A program made the position numbers and the translations under genes. A stretch of DNA of 64,000 bases from Corydoras sp. C115 (Eukaryota > Chordata > Actinopteri > Siluriformes > Callichthyidae). The notes under the pieces were generated by a model. It was not told where the DNA came from. It searched no databases and saw only the letters and a list, made by a program, of their open reading frames with translations. The stretch is from contig JAFMOC010000096.1 of assembly GCA_019802505.1 (NCBI GenBank), positions 551,001 through 615,000 on the forward strand, written 5' to 3'. Shown one piece after another: positions 20,037 through 32,406 of the stretch (position 1 is the first letter of the stretch; each line of letters opens with the position of its first letter).

Positions 20037-21652
20037 CAGTTGTGATCAAATTTATTCAACCCCCAATGCTGCGAAGGGTTTTATGGAATTCAGTGCACAT
20101 TTGTAATTGTGTTCATAATGAAATCTTACAAGGACTTGTTAAAGAACTAAATGCAAAACTAAGATAGCATCAATTGTTTTTGTCATAAAGTATTAAATGG
20201 CCTTTTTGTGATTTCTTCATTGACACAATTATTCAAACCCTTTACAACTACCACTCATAAGAACAGAGGTTCATTCCAGTGTTTTCAATCAGGTACTGAA
20301 AAGACCTGTGGATGTCAACGAGCAGCAATCAAGCATGATAAGCACCAATTAGGCAGATTTAAAAGGACTGTGATACTCAGCTCCTTCTAGACATCTACTG
20401 GTGTGTTTACAAGCATGGTGAAGGCAAGAGAATGGTCCCAGAAGACAAGAGAAGAGGTTATTGCTCTTCACAAGAATGGCAATGGATATAAAAGATTGCG
20501 AAGTTGTTAAATATTCCAAGAGACACTATCGGAAGTATCATTCGCAAGTTCAAGTTAAAGGGCACAGTGGAAACGTTACCTGGTCGTGGCAGAAAGAAGA
20601 TCCTGACCGCGACTGCTGTGCGCTACCTGAAGCGTAATGTGGAGAAAAATCCCCGCGTGACTGCTAAGGAACTGAAAAAAGACCTGTCAGATGTGGGCAC
20701 TGAAGTTTCAGCTCAGACAATAAGGCGCGCACTGCATAACGAAGACCTCCATGCCAGAACTCCCAGGCGCACCCCCTTGCTGACTCCAAAGAACAAGAAA
20801 AGTCGACTGCAGTATGCCAAAAGTCATGTGGACAAGCCACAAAGGTTTTGGGACAGTGTACTGTGGTCAGATGAAACTAAATTAGAACTGTTTGGGACAA
20901 TGGACCAGCGCTATGTTTGGAGGAGAAAGAACCAGGCTTATGAACAAAAGAACACCTTGCCTACTGTGAAGCATGGCGGGGGGTCAATTATGCTTTGGGG
21001 CTGTTTTGCTTCTAATGGTACAGGAAAGCTTCAACGTGTGCAGGGTACCATGAATTCCCTTCAGTACCAGGAGATCTTGGAGGAAAATGTGATGGAGTCA
21101 GTCACAAACCTGCGGCTTGGGAGACGTTGGACCTTCCAACAGGACAATGATCCGAAGCACACATCCAAGTCCACTAGAGCATGGTTGAACATGAAAGGCT
21201 GGAACATTCTAGAGTGGCCATCGCAATCACCAGACTTAAATCCAATTGAGAACCTCTGGTGGGACCTAAAGAAGGCAGTTGCAGTGCGCAAGCCTAAGAA
21301 TGTGACTGAACTGGAGGCTTTTGCCCATGAAGAATGGGCAAAGATACCCATAGGTCGCTGCAAGACACTTGTGTCAAGCTATGCTTCACGCTTGAAAGCT
21401 GTCATAACTGGAAAAGGATGTTGTACTAAGTACTAAAAAATAATGTCACTAGGGGGTTGAATAAAACTGATAATGATGTGAGCACAGTAAAGACATTTGT
21501 GGTTATTCCATCATAAATATTATGTTATATTTGTCTAATTTATAAGTGCCTCTTTGATATAATTGTAAATAAGATGACTGAAATGATCCAAATCAATGTC
21601 AAACTGGCCAAAACACTTTATTTCAGTGGGGGTTGAATAAATTTGATCACAA

Positions 21653-21655
<3 letters not shown>
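20037..21655 (+). mobile_element. Tc1/mariner transposon, nearly intact
   Basis: A 1619-bp element with terminal inverted repeats CAGTTGTGATCAAATTTATT at the left and its complement at the right, extending to CAACCCCC. TA dinucleotides sit on both sides. It contains one transposase gene (20415-21436). The non-coding ends of about 380 and 220 bp are present. Confidence 0.93.
20415..21436 (+). pseudogene. Tc1-family transposase, one frameshift
   Basis: A cut-and-paste DDE transposase. The ATG at 20415 opens MVKAREWSQKTREEV (start of the N-terminal helix-turn-helix), but an A run at 20490-20493 appears one base short and the frame stops at 20508. The second frame then runs without interruption to the stop at 21436 (about 310 codons). 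Together this is about 340 codons, the usual Tc1 length. It contains NIPRDTIGSIIRKFK (HTH), a basic GRGRKK hinge, and the catalytic WSDETK, QQDNDPKHTS and PIENLW. Thirty-four residues separate the last two acidic residues, giving a DD34E signature. The single lesion suggests recent decay, or a sequencing error in a homopolymer. Confidence 0.92.

Positions 21656-21727
<72 letters not shown>
21656..21727. repeat. (TA)n tract right of Tc1
   Basis: About 36 TA units, reaching to within 120 bp of the synpr stop codon. Confidence 0.9.
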
Positions 21728-21730
<3 letters not shown>

Positions 21731-21845
21731 TGTATACTTAATATCTATTATTGTCCTTTAAAATATATTTTCAAATAAATAAAAACCAACTTAATATGTA
21801 AGACATGATGTTTCTGATTCAGATGAATTATATTAGGTGGTGAGC

Positions 21846-23221
21846 TCAGTACACAGTGGGTCCACTTGACGTGTAACTTCCCACTTGGCTGTACTCTGAT
21901 TGGCTGAAGCTTCCCGTCGCACCGAAATCCGTACCGGACTGATCGAAGTGACCCTGGTTGTAGGTTTGCTGGTTAAAGGCATTGGTCTGTTTCTCTGTGG
22001 CGGGTGCAGGGTATCGTGCTGCACCCCCTTTATGCCAGCCAGTCTCCTTGAACACGAACCAGATGTTTCCAGCCCAGAGGACGAAGTTCAGGTAGCCGAA
22101 CACCTACAAATCGAAGTTTCATTGAATGAATACACACCAGACTTTTAAAGCTTCACATATGATCAGGTTTCCAACAGAAATAAGTAGGGCTGTCTTCAAC
22201 TAAGGATTTTCATAGTCGAATCTGATTCGTCAGATTTTCCCTATAGTCGACTGATAGTCGAATCAGTTAAAATTTCACCACAAGATGGCGCTATAAGCGT
22301 GGTTTTTAAAAAAGATTTTACTTGCTTTATTAATGTGTAGCCTATTGTTAAAGCGCACACATCATTTAAAAAAAATATTAACAGAAATTAGGATGATTTT
22401 ATTTGACAAAAAGCTATATATACAACGAAAACAAAGACATTTCATGTAAAAACTAATGCTTAGCAGCAGCCATGGGCGCCCCCATGTGGTCAAAATGGTA
22501 CATTCGACTATGAGGTTCATAGTCGACTACGGTTCTCCGAATCGAATCGTCGAATCAGCGAATATTGCAGCTCTCCCCTAGAAATAAGTTTTATTATTAA
22601 AATACAAAAGTAAACATTACCACAGAGGTGTTAAGGCCAGACCAGATGGGTCCGTACACCGAACTGCACTTATTTGTCTGGATATTGCACGCAGACATTT
22701 GTAGAAGCACTTCATCAGGGTCTGTAGCCACCTTCACATCTGACAGAGCTTTAGCCCAGGCGGACGAGCTCACCAACCACATGAAGGAGAAAATCACTGT
22801 CACAACGAAGTCCTGCTCGGAGAAAAATACATTCAGTTTCAAGTTCATATCACTGCACTTACTTTCTGCTCAACCTTGTATGCAAATGAAGTTGTCCAAC
22901 TTAAAATAACAAACTGTAAAGCTATTACTAGAACATGAACATGTTTGTATTGCTTTGTACAGTATTGTCTTAAATTATTATAAGTCTTAAACGATTAATA
23001 AAAACCCTTGATCTTGTTTGTATTTAATTTTGTATTTTAATTTTGTGAGAAACTATATTCTGTTTTGTATTACTCTCTTAATATTTTCTGTGCTGTAATA
23101 TTTGCATGTAACATTTTTTTTCTTCTGGAACCTCCTGCTTAAACAGTATCTATCTATCTATCTATCGATCATTCGATCAATCAATCGATCGATCGATCGA
23201 TCGACAGATAGATAGATAGAC

Positions 23222-23262
<41 letters not shown>

Positions 23263-23615
23263 TTCATTCATTCATTATCTCCCGCTTTATCCTCTAGTAG
23301 GGTCGCGGTGGGGTTCCCCATGCCCATCCAGGGGAGAACGTTTCGGGCGCTGGGCAGATAGACCCAGGACAGGGCGCCAATCCATCGCTGGGCACACACT
23401 CACACACACACACACACACACTCTATATGGGGCAATTTGGAGAACTCAATTGACTTGATCCATGTTTTTGGACTGTGGGAGGAAACCGGAGAACCCGGAG
23501 GAAACCCACGAGGACACGGGGAGAACATGGAAACTCCACCCAGATGGGGATTCAAACCGGGAATCCCTAATGCTGAGAGGAGAACATGCCGACCACTAAG
23601 CCACGTGCCGCCGTC

Positions 23616-23665
<50 letters not shown>

Positions 23666-25303
23666 CAGTGGCTTACAATATAAGGTCCACGGTTGTTCTC
23701 GCGGTACTTCTTCTGATAGAAGATGTAGACCACTGTAGCGCACAGTGAATATAGGAAAGCAAAAACAGCGATGGTGACAAAGAACTCAGCAGAGGAGGAA
23801 AAGTCTCCATCCAGACGGAGCTGCTGTTGTTGTCTGCCTTCACATGTAGGAACATCAAAGGCGACTTGATTCAACCTGTAACGATGATGCTGAGATTAAT
23901 TCTGGGGTACAGTCAGTGGCATTATTCTAGGCGTTCTAGGTAGAGCATCAGGATTTGATTTTTAAATGTTTCTTTTTCATAAACATTACTGTCATGTCAA
24001 ACCCTCAGACCCTGCATCGATCAGCGCAGACACATTCACAGCAGCTCCTGTATGCATTCAGCAGGTAGGCGAAGACTTAATCTTGGGTCTTCTATAGTAG
24101 TTCTCACAACAGATTGTGGCACCGGCACCTTTATAAACTGGGTTTTTAGTCTAAATTACTCCCCCGGGCGGCACGGTGGCTTAGTGGTCGACACGTTCTC
24201 CTCTCAGCGCTAGGGATTCCCGGTTCGAATCCCCATCTGGGTGGAGTTTCCATGTTCTCCCCGTGTCTGTGTGGGTTTCCTCCGGGTTCTCCGCTTTCCT
24301 CCCACAGTCCAAAAACATGGACCAAGTCAATTGAGTTCTCCAAATTGCCCCATATAGAGTGCGTCTGAGTGAGTGAGTGTGTGCCCAGCGATGGATTGGC
24401 GCCCTGTCCTGGGTGTATCTGCCCGGCGCCCGATACGTTCTCCCCTGGATGGGCATGGGGAACCCCAACGTGAGCCTAATAGAGGATAAAGCGGGAGATA
24501 ATGAATGAATGAATTACTCCCCCATGGACACGGGGAGAACATGAAAGCTCCAACCAGATTGAGATTCGAACCTGGATCCCCAGCGCTGAGAGGTTAACGT
24601 GCTGTCCACTAAGTCACCCACAAAAACTAGGCGTAATTATTAGGGGTGTCTTCAACTAAGGATTTTCATAGTCGAATCTGATTCGTCAGATTTTCCCTAT
24701 AGTCGACTGATAGTCGAATCAGTTAAAATTTCACCACAAGATGGCGCTATAAGCGTGGTTTTTTAAAAAAGATTTTTTTTATATATATTTTACTTGTTTT
24801 TCTAGAGCACCGTAAATGGGATCCCCGTTCTGGACTTTTTTCCACCTCAAAGGAAAAACCTAAAACACTCAGATTAATGAGTTTTAGGATGATTAGGATG
24901 ATTTTATTTGACAAAAGGCTATATATATATATAACGAAAACAAAGACATTTCATGTAAAAACTAATGCTTAGCAGCAGCCATGGGCGCCCCCATGTGGTC
25001 AAAATGGTACATTCGACTATGAGGTTCATAGTCGACTACGGTTCTCCGAATCGAATCGTCGAATATTGCAGCTCACCCCTAGTAATTATAAACCTGAGGA
25101 AAGATGATCAGAACCATTATGTTTGCCCGTCTGCCTGACGTTCCCTCCGTGAGTTCAAGAAAAGAATTGATTTGATTCTCCGTTGTGTTAATCTGTTGTG
25201 TAAATGTTGTGTGCAGCGCGTTAAGAAAGCATTAGTGCTTTTCATTTGATCTTATGCCAAAATGAACTAAAATCAACATCGGGGTTTTCAGAAGCACATT
25301 GAG

Positions 25304-25364
<61 letters not shown>

Positions 25365-28300
25365 GGAAACTAAACGAGGACCAGAACGGTCTAAAAACAG
25401 GCGCTCTGAAGTGACAAAATCTAAATATTGTTTTATATATTATTATAATTATTCATTCATTCATTATCTCCTGCTTTATCCTCTATTAGGGTTGCGGTGG
25501 GGTTCCCCATGCCCATCCAGGGGAGAACATTTCAGGCGCTGGGCAGATACACCCAGGACAGGGCGCCAATCCATCGCTCGGCACACACTCACTCACACAG
25601 ACACACTCTATATGGGGCAATTTGGAGAACTCAATTGACTTGACCCATGTATTTGGACTGTGGGAGGAAACCGGAGAACCCGGAGGAAACCCACGCGGAC
25701 ACGGGGAGAACATGGAAACTCCACCCAGATGGGGATTCGAACCGGGAATCCCTAGCGCTGAGAGGAGAACGTGCTAAACCACGAAGCCACCATTGTTTTA
25801 TATATTATTATAATTATCCATTCATCCATTGTCTTCCGCTTTATCCTCTATTAGGGTTGCGGGGGGGGGGGGGGGTTCCCCATGCCCATCGAGGGGAGAA
25901 CGTCTCGGGCGCTGGGCAGATAGACCCAGGACAGGGCGTCAACCTATCGCTGGGCACACACTCACTCACACAGACACACTCTATATGGGGCAATTTGGAG
26001 AACTCAATTAACTTGTTCCATGTTTTTGGACTGTGGGAGGAAACCGGAGAACCCGGAGGAAACCCACGCAGACACGGGGAGAACATGGAAACTCCACCCA
26101 GATGGGGATTCGAACCGGGAATCCCTAGCGCTGAGAGGAGAACGTGCTAAACCACTAAGCCACCGTGCCGCTCCACATGTGGTGTTTGAGAAAAATAATT
26201 ATCCAGCCCTCTGCTTGACCATTTAATGCTTTATACTTAATATAAAATGACATGTAGCCCTTAGTAAGCTCTATAAAGTTATAAGAATATAAAAAGCAGT
26301 ATTTTATTCAGGCTGAAGCCACTTGTAATTAGAATTAATAAGGAAAAAATGCCAGACTTGTGTTGAACGATCCATTACACCGTGTTTGTCACTGAATCAT
26401 GACAGCGGTCTATTGTCCACAAAACATAGAAGATGTCTGTCAGGGTTATAAAGATATTCTGTAATGTAATTTGGGGCGTTAGGCAGATTTGTAACAGCTT
26501 AGAATTCCTTTGTGCGTTTAGTCATGACATCTGCCAAGACGTTAATGGGTATCATCGGTCAATTCGCAAATGATCCAGATGGGTTCGATAGGCTTAAGAC
26601 AGTAAGGTATGAGTAATAACTGATATACTGATAAAATAACTGATAAAATATTCACTGTAAAATTAAAGTAAAGCATTATGATGGGATTAACAGACATTAT
26701 ATCACGCTTACCTGAAAGGGTAGGCAAAATGAATGGTGATGCGTAGATTGCTGTCAGACTTGTTTACACAGTCCACACTAACCTGCAGCTGACCAGAGTA
26801 ACCGCCACATGTTGCAAAGGCAAAAATAGCAAAAATCTGCAAACACATAATAAGCCATTTGAAGTATTTTGAATATTTTCATTGTTGTTTCAGTCCGACA
26901 TTCTGTACACCGTCTAATGAAACAACATCAGTTCAGGACAACAGTCTACACAATGCACAAAATCATCTACAATACTGTAAAACAAATGAGCAGGACAAAT
27001 TGCAATTAAAAGATCCAGGGGGTGGGGTGGGGGGTGGGGAGGTGGGAGTTTGGCTGTCAGTCATATGGTGTAAAATATTTCTACCAGAAAGCAAACACAC
27101 AGATAATAATGACTTCACCTACCGGAGAAAAAATGACCATACACATTTAAACACCCGACCAAAAAATCCAGCTCCACACCGAAAGCTGATTCACATCCAA
27201 ATCGTCCAAATCATTTAGAGGGAAGAGATGCTGTTCACCACACCTACAGCTTTTCTCCACTACTCTGTGCTCTTCATCTGCCCAACCAGCATTCAAGTCT
27301 GAGAGAGGGTAGGTGCGGAGCGAGCGAATTCATAACTCTCTGCTGCATCTCCTCCCTTTTCATTAAACAGGTGCAAAGATACCCACCGAGACTGAACTCC
27401 GGAACATACAGAACATATACGAATCCACACAGAGCTAGAGCTTTATACAAAGAACCAAGCCACCAAGAACTGTACTGATTACAGCGCCGATGATCAGATG
27501 GATGACTGATGATGATGAAGAATTCATTTTAAAATGTGCAAATACACAACAGCTGCTGGTGTCTTCAGTAGAATGACATCTCGTGCGTTCTTCTAACTGT
27601 ATACGAAGCCAGGATGTTACAAATAGATACGAAGTTCATGTCAGTCAATGTCTACATGGTCATCTATGTAGCTCACTGACTAAATCGACAAATCCAAAGC
27701 TTTTATTTTATTGTTTGGGAAGTGAATATGAAAGCGTATAGGATGAAGCTGAAGTTATTATATTTTACAAGAGCCCCACATTTCACTATTACATTCATTC
27801 ATTATACATACAATCTGAGGTTTAACAACTATAATGCATAGGGTTTGTTTATCGCACCGGATTTAGAGTTTTCTTTCTGGATTTTAAGAAAGAGTAAGAG
27901 TAATGAGTGAATTACAACCAACTATAAACACTTCTGGAAACAAGTCTCATGAAAAGACGGCACCACTGAAAACACAATGAAATGTATTTCTTGTCATCAA
28001 AGGGCCTCCAGGAAGGAATGGCTCATATTAAATGGCTGGCTAAAAAAAAAAAAAAACCTCGTCCCGTCGGCCGCATGGGAGGACTGACTGATGATGCAAT
28101 GTTGGGAAAGAAACTCCAACAATGGAACACAGACCAGTGTATAAAGTTCGGACGAGTGGGCGCAGAGGTGTGTGGAAGTTCGTAAGGAAACCCGAGAAAG
28201 CATCAATAACAGGCGGACGGCGTAAGCGTGAAAATACAGAAGAAAACAGACACAGCTGTCCATGAGGGGAACATCTGGTGGCAAGATAATGAGCAGTAGT

Positions 28301-30370
28301 CATAACTTTCTATTTGTCATTTATCATTTGTCATTGTAGGCAGTTGTTTCTGAACACCATGGTCCTGCTTTAGACCCCAAGTGACCCCAAGAATTTCGCA
28401 GACCCTCACAGAGCCCTATATCTCAAACACATCGAACACAAACAACTAATATATACTGTATATATTCATTCATTCATTATCTCCCGCTTTATCCTCTATT
28501 AGGGTCGCGGTGGGGTTCCCCATGCCCATCCAGGGGAGAACGTCTCGGGCGCTGGGCAGATAGACCCAGGACAGGGCGCCAATCCATCGCTGGGCACACA
28601 CTCACTCACACAGACACACTCTATATGGGGCAATTTTGAGAATTCAATTGACTTGATCCATGTTTTTGGACTGTGGGAGGAAAGCGGAGAACCCGGAGGA
28701 AACCCACGCAGACACGGGGAGAACATGGAAACTCCACCCAGATGGGGATTCGAACCGGGAATCCCTAGCGCTGAGAGGAGAACGTGATGACCACTAAGCC
28801 ACCGTGCCGCCCCATATACTGTATATAATGCATTGTAATTCATTGTAATTATAATAATGCATTATCATTCAAACCGCTTCCTCCTCCCCAGAACTAAGCT
28901 CAGCACCATGGGTTATAGAGCCGTTTGTTCTGCCGCACCACGCTTGTGGAATGCTCTACCTGACCAGTTGAGAGCTCCTCAGAAAATAGAAAGTTTTAAA
29001 AACGGACTTAAAACGTTTCTTTTTAGAAGAACTTACCATTCTTAATCGATTGTTGCTTTTATATGTGTTTTATATTATTTGCTTTCATCATGTAGCACTT
29101 TGAGATTTGTGATCAAATGTAAAGTGCACTACAAATAAAATGTATTATTATTCATTCATTCATTATCTCCCGCTTCATCCTCTATTAGGGTCGCGGTGGG
29201 GTTCCCCATGCCCATCCAGGGGAGAACATCTCGGGCGCTGGGCAGATAGACCCAGGACAGGGCGCCAATCCATCGCTGGGTACACACACACACACTCAAA
29301 CACACTCTATATGGGGCAATTTAGAGAACTCAAATAACTTGATCCATGTTTTTGGACTGTGGGAGGAAACCGGAGAACCCAGAGGAAACCCACGCGGACA
29401 CGGGGAGAACATGGAAACTCCACCCAGATGGGGATTCGAACCGGGAATCCCTAGTGCTGAGAGGCGAACGTGCTGACCACTAAGCCACCGTGCCGCCCAT
29501 GTATTATTATTATTATTATTATTATCGTTTCAATATCGTTGCCTTTGACAATTTACAGTTAAATGTATTTGTTTTGCTTTAGCATCTCTGCACTGCTTTT
29601 TATTTCACAAACCTAAAAAAGAGTCCAATCTTGCCCTCTGCTGGCAGCTGTGTCTCAGGTCAACCACACTGATGTTAATGAATGAAGTTTCAGGGCTGTT
29701 TCACGCACCAACAAGCTGAAGTTTGGTCCTGAACTCTTAATTCTGCAGAGTATCTTTCATATCTTTGTTTTTCTAAACTTGTAATGTCATTGCAAGCATG
29801 TTGTACCATTCCTATTATTCTCTTTTGAATTATTTTTTTAATTACTGATGCACATTAACAAATTATTAAGGTTACAATGAACTAAATATTTAACATTCCG
29901 ATCTGGGGGGAGTTTCTGTGTTCTCCCTGTGTCTGTGTGGGTTTCCTTCGGGTTCTCTGCTTTCCTCCCACAGTCCAAAAATCATGGATTCAAGGTGAAT
30001 TGGCTGCTGTGAATATTCATTCATTCATTATCTCCTGCTTTATCCTCTATTAGGGTCGCGGTGGGGTTCCCCATGCCATCCAGGGGAGAACATCTCGGGC
30101 GCTGGGCAGATAGACCCAGGACAGGGCACCAATCCATCGCTGGGCACACACTCACTCACACAGACACACTCTATATGGGGCAATTTTGAGAATTCAATTG
30201 ACTTGATCCATGTTTTTGGACTGTGGGAGGAAACCGGAGAACCCGGAGGATACCCACGCAGACACGGGGAGAACATGGAAACTCCACCCAGATGGGGATT
30301 CGAACCGGGAATCCCTAGTGCTGAGAGGAGAACGTGCTAAACCACTAAGCCACTGTGCCGCCACTGTGAA

Positions 30371-30418
<48 letters not shown>

Positions 30419-32370
30419 TTATTCATTCATTATCTTCCGCTTTATCTTCTGTTAGGGTCGCGGTGGGGTTCCCCATGCACATCCAGGGGAGAACGTTTCG
30501 GGCGCTGGGCAGATACACCCAGGACAGGACGCCAATCTATCGCTGATTATTATTATTATTATTATTATTAATGTGGGGCGGCACGGTGGCTTAGTGGTTT
30601 AGCATGTTCTCCTCTCAGCACTAGGGATTCCCGGTTCGAATCCCCATCTGGGTGGAGTTTCCATGTTCTCCCCGTGTCTGCGTGGGTATCCTCCGGGTTC
30701 TCCGGTTTCCTCCCACAGTCCAAAAACATGGATCAAGTCAATTGAGTTCTCCAAATTGCCCCATATAGAGAGTGTACAGTATGTGTGCATGTCTGTGTGA
30801 GTGAGTGTGTGCCGAGCGATAGATTGATGCCCTGTCCTGGGTCTATCTGCCCAGCATCCAAAACGTTCTCCCCTGGATGGGCATGAGGAACCCCCCCCAC
30901 ACACCCCCCCCCCGCGAACCTAATAGAGGATAAAGCAGGAGATAAGGAATGAATGTTCTGAATATGAATGAATATTTTATTATATCACTATTTTTACAAG
31001 TCATCAGTCAGTGCATCTATCTACACATCAAAGCCCCAAATCATCCACCCATCCATCCATTACTAACATACATACACACTCATCCACCCAGGGACCCAGT
31101 GATCTGACACCCAGCACTGGAAGTCCTCATTTTGCCATCCATCCATTCCCCCCCACCCATCTGAGCAGCTATCCATCAACATTCTCTCTTACACACTTGT
31201 GTTAGTGTTTATTCCTTCTGGTGGATGCAGTAGTACTCCAACATGTTTATCACTCTCTCCCAGCTGTGCTCAGATCTGCAGGGCATGGAGTTGTGGTGGG
31301 GTGGTGGGGTAGGGGGGTAGGGGGGTGGGGTAATGATTATGAGGCGGATGACGAGTGGCACTGTGTCCTCGGGCTTTTTGCTGCACCAAAAGCAGGATTA
31401 TTCCAACTCACTGTACTCACAGATAAATTAGGTGCAGAGAGGAAGAGGAGTGGATATAATTGAATTATAGTGAAGAGAAAATCCAGGCACTTTTAATATA
31501 TATTTAAATAACGTCCCATGTGTCGTTCACATTTAGGATCACGTACTGTAACACTGCTGTAAAGAAAATGATGAATGCCGGCTAGAAATTAATTATGAAA
31601 CATGAATTGTTTCAGCGAAATTGCTGCTGGTTTACACAAACACTTATTCCACATTAATTATTTTTAATCGTTATATGGTTCTTGGGGACCTCTTTATGTT
31701 CAGCAGCCAATTAATAGTATAGAAATTGTATTCCTGTAATGCTTAACTTGACCTTATGTGTTTTAAGAAGAGCAGTGTGTGTGAGGTGATGTGATCAGAT
31801 CCAACTTGGTGGACTTTCATCTGTTGCCTCGAATCTTGTCAGAATCACTGGGACAAGATGTGAGCCAGGGTCTAGTGCGGCCATCTACCACAAGCAGATA
31901 ACGAACAGTGACAGCCAACCTTTTTCGTATCGAATCAGCCACAACTGTATATAACACCACGGACACGAGCCAGCCAGCACACGGCACCTTCAGCAAACAG
32001 GAGTATCGCATCAATACATTTGTCTCGTCTCATTAGCTTCTACTTTATCCATCACTGGGCTCACAATTATGGGCCACCAGTTTACCTCGTTAATTAAATG
32101 CCACCAGTTTACCTGTCAGCATGTCTGAAATGTGGGAGGAAGTATGCACAAGGAGGACATGCAGACTCCACACAGATTATTGACAACAAACGTGGGGTTG
32201 CTGCTGCCTTCAGGGTTTGTGGCATTCTAAAAGGGACCCCAACACATGATGATACCCCAATATTAGCTGAAGGCAAGCAGTCCATATAAAGAACAGGTGT
32301 ACAGATGTAGTCAAAATCGCAGGTTACTGACCGTCAGTCATAATATGCCAATGCCAAAGGTCGCACGTAC

Positions 32371-32406
<36 letters not shown>

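Noticed and set aside
23617..23660. Regular spaced repeat, checked as a CRISPR-like array
   Set aside because: Simple TG dinucleotide repeat in vertebrate DNA. No spaced direct-repeat array occurs in the window.
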